NCBI GenBank assembly: GCA_003537575.1
Contig: DPRS01000062.1
Span: 9,450 to 19,774, forward strand
Reading direction: 5' to 3'
DNA length: 10,325 nt
Source: Oxalobacteraceae bacterium
GTDB lineage: Bacteria; Pseudomonadota; Gammaproteobacteria; Burkholderiales; Burkholderiaceae_D
Positions 1 to 6,319 of the stretch are shown piece after piece. How positions within the stretch are numbered: the first letter of the stretch is position 1; the number at the start of each line of letters is the position of its first letter. Both the position numbers and the translations under genes were made by a program. A model generated the notes under the pieces. That model was not told where the DNA came from, ran no database searches, and was given only the letters and a program-made list of their open reading frames with translations.

Positions 1-2
1 TG

Positions 3-227
3 CCCGGCGCGCCGGAAATTCCGCGCGGCGCCTACCTGCCTTTCGGCTCCGGCCCGCGCGTCTGCATCGGTCAGCACCTGGCGACGATCGAGATGGCGCT
101 GGCGGCTGCTTTCCTGGTCCGGCAATTCGATTTTTCCCTGGCAGGAAGCGGGGATTTGCCGCCGCCGAAGATCGACATGGTCCTGAAACCTGCAAGCACC
201 CTGCAGGTGAAATTCACCCGGCGTTGA
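3..227 (+). CDS. Cytochrome P450, C-terminal fragment (5' end outside window)
   Basis: This is the last 74 residues of a cytochrome P450 monooxygenase, which binds heme and uses O2 and electrons from a redox partner to oxidise an organic substrate. The frame is open from the window edge and shows the heme-binding signature FGSGPRVCIGQHLA (FxxGxRxCxG), in which the cysteine is the axial heme ligand. The stretch after it matches the L helix and the C-terminal beta region of the family, and the TGA falls where P450s normally end. The gene is GC-rich, unlike the cassettes further right, so it belongs to the host chromosome. It faces the next gene, with about 47 bases between the stop codons. Substrate and subfamily cannot be told from this fragment. 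Confidence 0.93.
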   Translation, partial: PGAPEIPRGAYLPFGSGPRVCIGQHLATIEMALAAAFLVRQFDFSLAGSGDLPPPKIDMVLKPASTLQVKFTRR

Positions 228-235
228 ACAGGCGC

Positions 236-270
236 CGTGCCGGGCCTGGGCTTGGCAGCGGCGCGGCACG
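236..270. terminator. Possible bidirectional hairpin terminator
   Basis: CGTGCCG (236-242) and CGGCACG (264-270) form a 7-bp inverted repeat with a few more GC pairs inside. It lies between the stop codons of two converging genes, where a shared terminator is expected. There is no good T-tract on either side, so the call is tentative. Confidence 0.3.
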
Positions 271-274
271 AGTT

Positions 275-643
275 TCAGGCACGCGCTCCGCTGCTGCCAT
301 GATCGATCCGGACGGCGCCATGGCGGTGCAGGATATCGGCGGCCTGGCGGCTTTGCCGCTCGTCTTGCGCATCCACAGTCAGCAGGATTTCACCACGCTG
401 CTCCGGCCTGGCAAAATCCCGCGCATAGACTTCGTCGTTATTGCGCACATGGAAAGGCGCGGTCTGCTTGTCCCGTTCCCGTCCGGCGTCGCCGACGGTG
501 AAATTCCCTTTTACCGGCCCTGCTTCGTTTTCCTGCGCTTCCAGATGGATGCAATCGGCGCCAAAGCCGCAGGCGAGCAATTCATCACGCGCCTGGTCGG
601 CGGAGGATAGATGGTCGTAGACACTGATCAGGGTAGTGGCCAT
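275..643 (-). CDS. Small conserved hypothetical protein, stress-protein-like
   Basis: The product is a soluble 122-residue protein of unknown function. I chose the ATG at 643 because AAGGAAC lies just upstream at ribosome-binding distance and the protein then begins MATTLISVYDHLSSADQARD. An in-frame start 15 bases upstream has no such site. The N-terminus (a hydrophobic strand, then a helix predicted to start at SSADQARDELLACGF) recalls the small alpha/beta fold of general-stress proteins of the YsnF/17M type, and a second beta-alpha unit (GEILLTVDAQDERQSRQAAD) follows near residue 85. This is a resemblance of pattern only. The gene is GC-rich, belongs to the left flank and converges on the P450 gene. 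Confidence 0.75.
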   Translation of the reverse strand: MATTLISVYDHLSSADQARDELLACGFGADCIHLEAQENEAGPVKGNFTVGDAGRERDKQTAPFHVRNNDEVYARDFARPEQRGEILLTVDAQDERQSRQAADILHRHGAVRIDHGSSGARA

Positions 644-725
644 GATGTTCCTTTGCATTGGTCTCGAACGGCAAGATATGCCGTCTGACCGTGGGCTACC
701 TGATAAGTGCCGGAGCCACCTTCGC

Positions 726-1220
726 TCAGTCTTCCAGGCGGTCCATCAGCAGCGTGCTGGCGGCCAGGCCCGCCGCAAGCGCGCCGAAGATCAGCGCCAT
801 GGAAGGTCCGGACAGGCGCTTTTCGTAGCCGGGAGTAAAGCGCTTCGGCACCAGATAGTAATCGGTGACATAGGCGCCCGCTGAAACTGCCGCCGCGCTG
901 ATGGCCGGCGCGTAGGGCACGAGCGCTGGTCGGCGCGCGAGCCAGCGCGCCACGGCCGGTTCCGCCCATTTCTCATAGACCGCCGCCCACATGATGGTCG
1001 CGGCATGATTGAGCAGAAAGCCGGTGCCGGTATATTTCAGGGAAGGGCGGTTGTGCCGGGCCGCCTCGTCGCCCCAAACGATGTGGCTGGTGGCATTGAT
1101 GGGCGCGGCATAGGAAGAGGTTTCCCGTTTGCCGGCAAGCGCCGCCGCGAGCGTCGTGGCGATGCCCGAGACGGTGCCGGACATCAGGCTGCGTTTGATG
1201 ATGGAGGAATCGAATTGCAT
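726..1220 (-). CDS. Conserved hypothetical membrane protein
   Basis: This is a 164-residue protein with about four hydrophobic stretches: one after the N-terminus (SGTVSGIATTLAAALAG), one around residues 66-82, one around 100-117 and one near the C-terminus (ALIFGALAAGLAASTLL). It is therefore probably an inner-membrane protein. The ATG at 1220 is preferred because GAGGAGC precedes it by about 5 bases; an upstream in-frame ATG at 1271 lacks a comparable site. I do not recognise a family with a known role. The gene is GC-rich like the P450 gene and is likely chromosomal. It is about 50 bases downstream of the VOC gene on the same strand, so the two might share a transcript, although an inverted repeat lies between them. 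Confidence 0.78.
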   Translation of the reverse strand: MQFDSSIIKRSLMSGTVSGIATTLAAALAGKRETSSYAAPINATSHIVWGDEAARHNRPSLKYTGTGFLLNHAATIMWAAVYEKWAEPAVARWLARRPALVPYAPAISAAAVSAGAYVTDYYLVPKRFTPGYEKRLSGPSMALIFGALAAGLAASTLLMDRLED

Positions 1221-1238
1221 GTTGTGCTCCTCAGAAAA

Positions 1239-1256
1239 GGCCGGCATGCCGGTATT
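1239..1256. repeat. Short GC palindrome between two genes
   Basis: The bases CCGGCATGCCGG form a perfect 12-bp palindrome between the VOC gene stop and the start of the next minus-strand gene. It could be a weak terminator hairpin or a regulator site. No T-run follows it in either direction. Confidence 0.3.
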
Positions 1257-1274
1257 CGGAAGATCATGCAATGT

Positions 1275-1760
1275 TCATGCCTTTTGCGTCGCCTCGATCG
1301 TAGCGATGTCGATCTTTTTCATCTGCATCATCGCATCGAATGCGCGCTTGGCGGCAGCGCGGTCAGGATCGGTGACCGCTCTTGTCAAAGCCAGTGGGGT
1401 AATCTGCCAGGATAGCCCCCATTTGTCCTTGCACCAGCCGCACGCACTCTCTTCGCCGCCGTTGCCGACGATCGCATTCCAGTAACGGTCCGTTTCTGCC
1501 TGGTCAGTGGTTGCAACCTGAAACGAGAATGCCTCATTGTGCTTGAATGCGGGGCCACCATTGAGTCCGAGGCAAGGAATTCCCATCACGGTAAATTCAA
1601 CCATCAACACATCCCCTTCCTTTCCGGATGGGAAATCTCCCGGTGCGCGGTGTACCGCGCCAACGGATGAATCAGGGAAGGTCTTGGCGTAAAAACGCGC
1701 CGCCTCCTCGGCATCGCCATCGTACCAAAGGCAAATCGTGTTCTTTGCTTGCTTCATCAT
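1275..1760 (-). CDS. VOC-family protein, PhnB-like (3-demethylubiquinone-9 3-methyltransferase domain)
   Basis: The 161-residue product belongs to the vicinal-oxygen-chelate superfamily, PhnB-like branch, often annotated as 3-demethylubiquinone methyltransferase although most members have no proven activity. Typical features are the N-terminal ICLWYDGDAEEAARFYAKTF, the strand GDVLMVEFTVMGIPCLGLNGG, AFSFQVATTDQAETDRYW and the C-terminal GLSWQITP. The start at 1760 is preferred because GGAGA lies about 6 bases upstream; an earlier ATG at 1787 would overlap the preceding gene. That ribosome-binding site sits inside the last codons of the DUF6064 gene, whose stop ends one base before this start, so the two genes are probably translationally coupled. 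GC content is intermediate between flank and cassettes. Confidence 0.85.
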   Translation of the reverse strand: MMKQAKNTICLWYDGDAEEAARFYAKTFPDSSVGAVHRAPGDFPSGKEGDVLMVEFTVMGIPCLGLNGGPAFKHNEAFSFQVATTDQAETDRYWNAIVGNGGEESACGWCKDKWGLSWQITPLALTRAVTDPDRAAAKRAFDAMMQMKKIDIATIEATQKA

Positions 1761-1761
1761 G

Positions 1762-2424
1762 TCAAATTCTCCATCGTGATGAGCCATCTGAAGCCGATGG
1801 CCGCGAACGAATGACTAGAGCAATGCCAACTATACCCGCGACGATGAGAGCACGATCTTGAGGAACGCCAAGCAGGAATGCGGCTTGCGAACCAACGAGG
1901 CACCACAGGATGGGAACCACGAGTGGCATGCGCGGGTACGGCGTGACCAGCAAGGAGAGCATGCCGATAGTGAAGATAGTTGTGGGGCAAGGAAGGCCGA
2001 ATGTGGGCATGGCGGGATAAAGATGCCCCGCATAAGCAGCCCATGCCGGATACACAGCAAGTGAGAACACGATGAGCGCAACACCAGCTAGCGAGCGCAT
2101 GCTGCGAGAGAACTTGAACTCAAGTTGTCGTTTGGCGATGCCGTGCCATGCAAATACAGCAGCACCGGCGATCGATACGCCTGCAAATACATGCGCCAAT
2201 GGATTGACGGACGCAAAGAACGCGAGGTGATAGGCCAGCCCTAGCCATGCCCATAGGAACGAGAGGATGGCCGAAATGCAAATGCCAGACCAACGGCGAG
2301 GGAATACTACAAGGATGACGGCGATAATGGCCAACGCGACCAGCACAATCTGAGCAGGCCAGACTGATTCGTTATATCGGCGGAAAACTTCAAAGAATTG
2401 CTCGATGGTAAAAGGAAGCTGCAT
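1762..2424 (-). CDS. DUF6064-family integral membrane protein
   Basis: The product is a 220-residue protein made largely of hydrophobic helices. I recognise the DUF6064 pattern: the N-terminus MQLPFTIEQFFEVFRRYNES, then a series of about seven membrane helices, with a PTFGLPCPTTIFTIGML segment in the second half. The molecular role of the family is unknown. The start lies 17 bases downstream of a cassette-type boundary (GTTAGCC, 2436-2442), the same arrangement as in the clear cassettes, so this gene may have entered as a cassette. However, no attC follows it; it runs straight into the VOC gene. Either the attC was lost or the array's far end simply abuts a chromosomal gene here. Confidence 0.85.
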   Translation of the reverse strand: MQLPFTIEQFFEVFRRYNESVWPAQIVLVALAIIAVILVVFPRRWSGICISAILSFLWAWLGLAYHLAFFASVNPLAHVFAGVSIAGAAVFAWHGIAKRQLEFKFSRSMRSLAGVALIVFSLAVYPAWAAYAGHLYPAMPTFGLPCPTTIFTIGMLSLLVTPYPRMPLVVPILWCLVGSQAAFLLGVPQDRALIVAGIVGIALVIRSRPSASDGSSRWRI

Positions 2425-2435
2425 AGTTGCACTGG

Positions 2436-2490
2436 TCGGCTAACGTTGCGTCATCAGATGCCGCTCTGCGGCATAGTCAATATTTGCTTC
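2436..2490 (-). repeat. Degenerate attC remnant (distal array boundary)
   Basis: Read on the minus strand, the right-hand half of an attC is present: a perfect hairpin ATGCCGC/GCGGCAT with a 3-base loop, then GCAAC and the boundary GTTAGCC. The matching R''/L'' half expected on the other side of the hairpin is not recognisable. GTTGGAT at 2564-2570 (ATCCAAC on the minus strand) fits an R'' box, but the arms between barely pair. I read this as a worn site at the far end of the array. Confidence 0.4.
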
Positions 2491-2511
2491 GCGAACTTTT
2501 AATGTACTCAT
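2440..2511 (-). CDS. Possible 23-residue open frame ending at a cassette boundary
   Basis: An ATG at 2511 opens a 23-codon frame (MSTLKVREANIDYAAERHLM...) whose TAG is part of the boundary sequence CGTTAGCC. It could be the start of a gene cut off by cassette insertion, a leader peptide, or chance. There is no convincing ribosome-binding site. It overlaps the candidate worn attC. Confidence 0.2.
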   Translation of the reverse strand: MSTLKVREANIDYAAERHLMTQR

Positions 2512-2619
2512 ACTTTTTTATGTGTTCTACGGTTTGACGTGAGAGACGGCCAAGGATGCTTCCGTTGGATGTCCTCTTGATGGAAGAGCTAGTCCTCATT
2601 CGGCGAACTGGCGCTTGCA

Positions 2620-3102
2620 TTATAAGTATGGGGAGTCATTCTTATGAACGAATTTCCACTTGCCGTCGACAAGTGAAGCTTTGAGGTCATCGTCTGGATA
2701 ACTTGCTTCGTCTCCCGGCGTTCTGTCGCCGACCTCAAGATAGATAACCTCTTCTGAAGTTTCGTTCATGAGTCGATGAGCATTACCCGTACCGGCTTTG
2801 AATCCCGCGCACATGCCGGGAGACAGGCGAGTCATCCCCTCATCAGTATGCAGCGTGGGGTGCCCCTGCAAGATGTAGATGAACTCGTCTTGCCTGGTAT
2901 GGGCATGGCGAAGGGATGACGCCGCGCCGGGTGCGAGACGGGTGTAATTGACCCCGAAGTTTGTGAGACCAAAAAGATCGCCAAGCGGATGCTTCTGCCT
3001 GCCTGACATACGTGACGCGAACGGCTCTGGATAGTTTGAGGGCTTGACGCGTGCAGGCGCCTCAGAAGCAGTGATTGCGGTTAGGTAGGTGCTCTCTGCC
3101 AT
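2620..3102 (-). CDS. Cupin-domain protein
   Basis: The product is a 160-residue single-domain cupin, a small beta-barrel that usually holds one metal ion. Both conserved motifs are visible. Motif 1 is HAHTRQDEFIYILQG, giving likely ligands H66, H68 and E73; motif 2 is GFKAGTGNAHRLMN, with H109. The substrate is unknown, since cupins include enzymes, isomerases and sensors. The ATG at 3102 has GAGG at good spacing and lies about 20 bases from the upstream boundary. The region after its stop (2440-2619) holds no intact attC, only a worn one. Because all metal ligands are kept, the protein is probably functional. Confidence 0.88.
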   Translation of the reverse strand: MAESTYLTAITASEAPARVKPSNYPEPFASRMSGRQKHPLGDLFGLTNFGVNYTRLAPGAASSLRHAHTRQDEFIYILQGHPTLHTDEGMTRLSPGMCAGFKAGTGNAHRLMNETSEEVIYLEVGDRTPGDEASYPDDDLKASLVDGKWKFVHKNDSPYL

Positions 3103-3118
3103 ATGGACCTCGCGAAAT

Positions 3119-3193
3119 GGGGCAACGTGACTTTATCGCGCAAAGCCCCGTTGATCAGTACGCGCCATAGGCTGCGTTAAAATAATCGTTAGC
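3119..3193 (-). repeat. Degenerate attC between the DUF4375 and cupin cassettes
   Basis: The R''-side end is convincing: the plus strand reads TGCGTTAAAATAATCGTTAG, closely following TGCGTTGAATAACGAGTTAG in the clear sites. The other end (GCAACGTGAC) is a weak match, and the GCCGCGAAGCGGC core is missing. GGGGC at 3119-3123 can pair with GCCCC at 3145-3149. It is probably an old or divergent attC. Confidence 0.45.
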
Positions 3194-3194
3194 A

Positions 3195-3761
3195 TCATGT
3201 CTTCGAAGTGAAATGTGCGTACAGCGTCGGGATGTCGATGCCGAGCCGCGTGAAGCGACGATCCAGCCGCTCGAGGTCTGCCTGAAGTTGCTCATACTCC
3301 CGAACTACAGGTTGTCGTTGCTCATGGATTTCGAGAGCCTGCAAAGTGATCTTGGCCGCTGCGCTTGCGCCGATGTCCTGGAGGTACCCGATGGCCTCCC
3401 GAACAAAGCCGACGCCTTTGTTTTCAAACAATTGTCCAAAGCCGCCATTTGCGAGATCGCCTTCGAAGCGAAAGAGAACCGTGGCAGCCTTGTCCGACCC
3501 GGACAAGGCAAGGGTCATGAATTTCTCTGTTGCTGCATCAGGGGGCAGGATCGCCTCATCGAGGGAGCTGATACCGACACCAATGGGGCAAGTTACCTCC
3601 AGAATCTCGTCGGCATTCTCGTCGATCCAAACAAGTCCGTCGGAAGTGTTGGCGAACGAGTGCCCGCCCGCGTTGAGTTGTCGAACACATTCTGCCGCAG
3701 TGATTTCGACCGCCGCGCGGATTCGTTCGAAAATAAACTGTTCGATCGCTGCCTTATCCAT
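3195..3761 (-). CDS. DUF4375 (DMP19-like) domain protein
   Basis: The product is a soluble 188-residue protein. Residues 105-114 (NGGFGQLFEN), followed by REAIGYLQDIGA at 121-132, are the signature of the DUF4375/DMP19-like domain, a helical domain of unknown function found in many bacterial proteins of accessory regions. The N-terminal 90 residues form a separate, unrecognised part, and the C-terminus (EQLQADLERLDRRFTRLG) looks like an amphipathic or coiled helix. The gene starts about 20 bases from the boundary GTCTAACG at 3780-3786, as expected for a cassette. No good ribosome-binding site precedes the ATG at 3761, though no better in-frame start is seen. Confidence 0.8.
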   Translation of the reverse strand: MDKAAIEQFIFERIRAAVEITAAECVRQLNAGGHSFANTSDGLVWIDENADEILEVTCPIGVGISSLDEAILPPDAATEKFMTLALSGSDKAATVLFRFEGDLANGGFGQLFENKGVGFVREAIGYLQDIGASAAAKITLQALEIHEQRQPVVREYEQLQADLERLDRRFTRLGIDIPTLYAHFTSKT

Positions 3762-3781
3762 GTTTGCGGAGGAATGAAGTC

Positions 3782-3956
3782 TAACGAATGTGAGGGGCTA
3801 CCCCGGCCCAAGCCTGTGGAGAAGCATCGTTCGCACGCCCATGCGGTGACACGATAGAGGTTCCAGCCAACATCGATTACCTTTCAGGAGGGGAAGTCAT
3901 GGAAAAGCATAGCACCAATGTTGCTAAAAACACCAGCGCCGTATCAGTGACGAGTA
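3782..3956 (-). repeat. Atypical cassette junction or rearranged attC
   Basis: The right-hand end (about 3945-3956) reads CAGTGACGAGTA, close to the GAGTGACGAGTTA end of the clear attC sites. The left-hand end (GTCTAACG, 3779-3786) is a good boundary. The 175 bases between do not fold like the other sites and lack the shared core. Either this is an unusually long divergent attC, or two half-sites have been separated by inserted sequence. A short plus-strand frame (3899-4024) with a strong AGGAGGGG lies inside. Confidence 0.35.
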
Positions 3957-3966
3957 GGACAATTTC

Positions 3967-4445
3967 TCACAGCGACACCTTTAGCTTTCGCCCACCGCTA
4001 ATTGAAAATCCCTCGCGCTCATAAAATGCCAATGTTCTGTCAAATTGTGGAAGCGGCGGAGTTGTAACCTCTAACCGTCTCCAGTCGCGTGACATCCCAA
4101 ATGACTTGGCCTCAGATACCAGGCTCTTCCCTAATTTATTTATGCGGTATTTCGGACGGACGTATAACTCAGGGATAGTGCCGAAGGCTCCCTCAGCATA
4201 TAGGGAATAGCTTTCATAAAGAGCGACAAATCCCGCCGGAGCGCTACTCGCATCGCGGGCGATAAATACAAAATATTTTTCTCCTTTAATGAAGTCTTGG
4301 AGCCTAACTGTCGTCTCGGCAAGATTAAAGTTAAAAGCCTGAACATTAATGGCCTCATGATTTCTGACAATAACTCACCAGCCATCACAGCGATCGCGGG
4401 AGCGTCGCTTGTAATTGCTCGCTGAATCGTGAAATTCTCGCTCAT
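3967..4445 (-). pseudogene. GNAT-family N-acetyltransferase cassette with a single-base frameshift
   Basis: The ATG at 4445 begins MSENFTIQRAITSDAPAIAV, a typical GNAT N-terminus (acetyl-CoA-dependent acyl transfer). The intact frame leaves the family pattern after LLSEI, near 4353-4360. The other minus frame then continues it perfectly: EAINVQAFNFNLAETTVRLQ, KYFVFIARD, APAGFVALYES, the acetyl-CoA motif region ELYVRPKYRINKLGKSL and RTLAFYEREGFS, ending in a TGA at 3967-3969. The 479-bp span is one base short of 160 codons, and restoring one base after ATCATG rejoins the two parts. No slippery sequence is apparent, so this is a pseudogene or a sequencing error. The first part alone would give a 101-residue nonsense-tailed product. 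The cassette boundaries are the short attC on the right and the odd junction on the left. Confidence 0.85.
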
Positions 4446-4457
4446 TTCATGTGCTCC

Positions 4458-4507
4458 AACGTTGCGTTAACCGGCACGCTTGCGTGTCAGCGTTGAATAG
4501 AGAGTTA
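4458..4507 (-). repeat. Short attC site (about 50 bp)
   Basis: The outer parts match the other sites (CAACGTTGCGTTAACCGGCACGC on one side in outline, GTGTCAGCGTTGAATAGAGAGTTA on the other). The middle is reduced to a small hairpin, CACGC/GCGTG around TT, with the GCCGCGAAGCGGC core missing. Lengths of 50-60 bp are within the known attC range, so it may still recombine. Confidence 0.8.
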
Positions 4508-4521
4508 GCAGGCATTCGCAT

Positions 4522-5070
4522 CTACTTATTGTGTGAAAAAATTGCAACCTTCAAGCTTGGGATGATGAGCACTTCGCTCGTACTTGTGGCTGCATAAAAA
4601 GAGCCTTTCTGTCGGAGAGATCGATTGATGGCCGTGCCTAGACTGACAGGCACTTCTGCACAGCTGCTCTCGGCGTACCACCTCTCAGGGGCGGTAACTT
4701 GTTCGTATATAGAAGCGGTATGCGGCGTTTCTCGCCAATCTGAAAATTCCGCATGCGCATCATTTCCAGAGTTGGATTTTGAGTTCTGATTTAAAAAAGA
4801 AACACCTTTTGAACTGATTTCTGCTGAGGTATTTGCAGACAATTTGAAAATTCCGACACCGCAGCCCTCAACAAAGCCTCCTATAGAATCACCAGCATAA
4901 ACATTTGATTCAATTTCCACGAACGGCGGAAGATATTGTCTGTAATGCGCTGAAAGAATCAGAAAATATGCATATGCAATCAGCTTGTACACTGCGATGA
5001 TAGCGACGACAATGAAAATGAGGCGCTTTGACAATACCCATTTTTTTTGCATTTCGGTAGAACTTCGCAT
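4522..5070 (-). CDS. GGFxEGCG-motif membrane protein, paralog 2
   Basis: This is a 182-residue protein with one or two N-terminal membrane helices (about 16-41) and a soluble C-terminal domain. I do not recognise a named family. It is clearly related to the cassette product at 5749-6306: both carry GGFxEGCG (here 64-71), then FK.S..T...I...G..F, an (D/E)WxETP motif (here DWRETP), a W followed by a Cys-containing segment, and a C-terminal YxxTxxxEx(I/L)xIPSL...FS. The soluble domain would sit outside the cytoplasm if the basic N-terminus stays inside. The conserved cysteines (C70 and C137) could pair. The ATG is 8 bases past the cassette boundary with no clear ribosome-binding site; an internal ATG six codons on is possible. 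Confidence 0.82.
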   Translation of the reverse strand: MRSSTEMQKKWVLSKRLIFIVVAIIAVYKLIAYAYFLILSAHYRQYLPPFVEIESNVYAGDSIGGFVEGCGVGIFKLSANTSAEISSKGVSFLNQNSKSNSGNDAHAEFSDWRETPHTASIYEQVTAPERWYAESSCAEVPVSLGTAINRSLRQKGSFYAATSTSEVLIIPSLKVAIFSHNK

Positions 5071-5079
5071 GATGTTCGC

Positions 5080-5157
5080 TAACGCCGAGCCAACAGGCCT
5101 ACAACGCCGCCGCGAAGCGGCAATCCTTGTTGTAGGTCCGGGTTGAGCGACGAGTTA
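5080..5157 (-). repeat. attC site
   Basis: It has the outer boxes TAACGCCGAG and GACGAGTTA, and the inner arms CCTACAAC and GTTGTAGG pair perfectly around the core GCCGCGAAGCGGC. Its boundary on the minus strand is GTTAGCG. It ends the cassette of the exported cysteine protein. Confidence 0.93.
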
Positions 5158-5190
5158 AATGAGCAGCAGCGGATATACATTTTTGGCATT

Positions 5191-5649
5191 TTATTTGCAG
5201 TACGCTTCGACTTCCTTGCCAAATTTGGTCTGATGCTCTTTAATCTCACACGTAGTAAGTAACCTCGGAAGCTTCCGCCACAGAAGCGTATTCTCCGTTA
5301 CTTTTCCACCATACTCGCAATACAGTGTCCATGGCTCACCGACCAACGAAGTTATACGGAAAAATTCGGTTGTCGTTCGATTCTCTGCGGTTTCCGATTG
5401 CGTAGTCTTTACTGGGTCGGGGGTCTCTTCATAATGCTCGCCCAACCGCATAATCCACGCCACAGAGAGCTTCCCTGGACCCTTATCATAAAAGCCCCAA
5501 TCTTTGTACATGCTCTGACTTCGATTAGCAGAGAGCATGCTAGGGCATTTAATTACTTCCTTGGCCACAGCAATGCCATGTTCGCTTGCCAGAAATAGGC
5601 AACACAAAACAGGAACAAAACGACATCCAAATCTTGCGGCCAATTTCAA
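5191..5649 (-). CDS. Small exported cysteine-containing protein
   Basis: I place the start at a TTG (5649-5647), because AGGAGG stands 8 bases upstream and the protein then begins MKLAARFGCRFVPVLCCLFL, a good signal peptide with a probable cleavage near AVA at 27-29. Starting further up would run into the attC. The mature part of about 120 residues has four cysteines (35, 111, 134, 151), enough for two disulfides, and a WTLYCEYGG...LWRKLP...C arrangement that resembles the STY0301 family of small secreted proteins; this is a resemblance only. The cassette boundary is 22 bases upstream. The likely location is the periplasm. Function is unknown. Confidence 0.75.
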   Translation of the reverse strand: MKLAARFGCRFVPVLCCLFLASEHGIAVAKEVIKCPSMLSANRSQSMYKDWGFYDKGPGKLSVAWIMRLGEHYEETPDPVKTTQSETAENRTTTEFFRITSLVGEPWTLYCEYGGKVTENTLLWRKLPRLLTTCEIKEHQTKFGKEVEAYCK

Positions 5650-5670
5650 TCCCAAGTCCTCCTGCCCATT

Positions 5671-5751
5671 TAACGCCGCGTTAACCAGCACGCGCCCAGT
5701 GCCGCGAAGCGGCAAGCTCTTGGGCGTGTGTCTGTGTTGAATAACAAGTTA
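5671..5751 (-). repeat. attC site
   Basis: It contains TAACGCCGCGTTAACCAGC and GTTGAATAACAAGTTAG ends with the shared core between. The arms CACGCGCCC and GGGCGTGTG pair with one wobble. The boundary is GTTAAAT. It supplies the TAA stop of the 5749-6306 gene. Confidence 0.93.
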
Positions 5752-6306
5752 GCCAAAAAATGAAAAAACCACATACCCTAGTGAAGGAATAAGAATCAAT
5801 TGCGCCTCATGTTTTGTGGTGTAATAAGCGCCACTTTGCTTTGCAGCCGCAACTATCTTTGCATGAGTTTCATTGCTTAGGCCTGAGCACCACATCCATG
5901 ATCCTTCGCTTGTCCATGATGGGGGAACAGGCGTTTCTTTCCATTCCTCGTATTTGTAATACGAATCACTTAAATGACCTCGCGCCTGCGTAGCGCTAGA
6001 AAAAAACTTAATTCCATCTCGTCTAATTGCTTCAAGTGTCTCATCGGACACTTTGAACGCAGCAGTTCCACAACCCTCTCTAAATCCACCTTCTTCGCTA
6101 ATTGAAATTGGGTAAGTTATCCCAATTTGGGCGGGCAACACTTTAGAGAACCAATAATATTGAAACGCGTTATATGCCACAAACGGCGCTACTGCCACCA
6201 TGGCAAAAATATAGTAGGCCTTCTTACTAAATAACTTCCAGAGTACAGTCACGTACCCTATAAACAACGGTAATGTTATCGGCCAAAAGAAAATCAAAGC
6301 AAACAT
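5749..6306 (-). CDS. GGFxEGCG-motif membrane protein, paralog 1
   Basis: This 185-residue protein has two N-terminal membrane helices (about 2-24 and 31-50) and a soluble domain of about 130 residues. The domain carries GGFREGCG (73-80), EWKETP (121-126), WMWCSG and QLILIPSLGYVVFS. The same blocks in the same order occur in the protein at 4522-5070, so the two cassettes are paralogs, or independent captures of one family, separated by a single cassette. No known family is recognised. The ATG lies about 15 bases past the boundary, without a clear ribosome-binding site. The stop codon TAA is the first three bases of the attC (5749-5751). The envelope is the likely location. Confidence 0.85.
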   Translation of the reverse strand: MFALIFFWPITLPLFIGYVTVLWKLFSKKAYYIFAMVAVAPFVAYNAFQYYWFSKVLPAQIGITYPISISEEGGFREGCGTAAFKVSDETLEAIRRDGIKFFSSATQARGHLSDSYYKYEEWKETPVPPSWTSEGSWMWCSGLSNETHAKIVAAAKQSGAYYTTKHEAQLILIPSLGYVVFSFFG

Positions 6307-6319
6307 GGCTTTTGAGGGC

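Noticed and set aside
224..610. Plus-strand open frames at 224-610 and 1005-1485
   Set aside because: They are antisense to genes with proper ribosome-binding sites and family patterns. Such frames are common in GC-rich DNA.
3213..3857. Long plus-strand open frame opposite the DUF4375 gene
   Set aside because: It is an antisense shadow. The minus frame carries a recognisable domain and a start at the cassette boundary, whereas the plus frame shows no family pattern.
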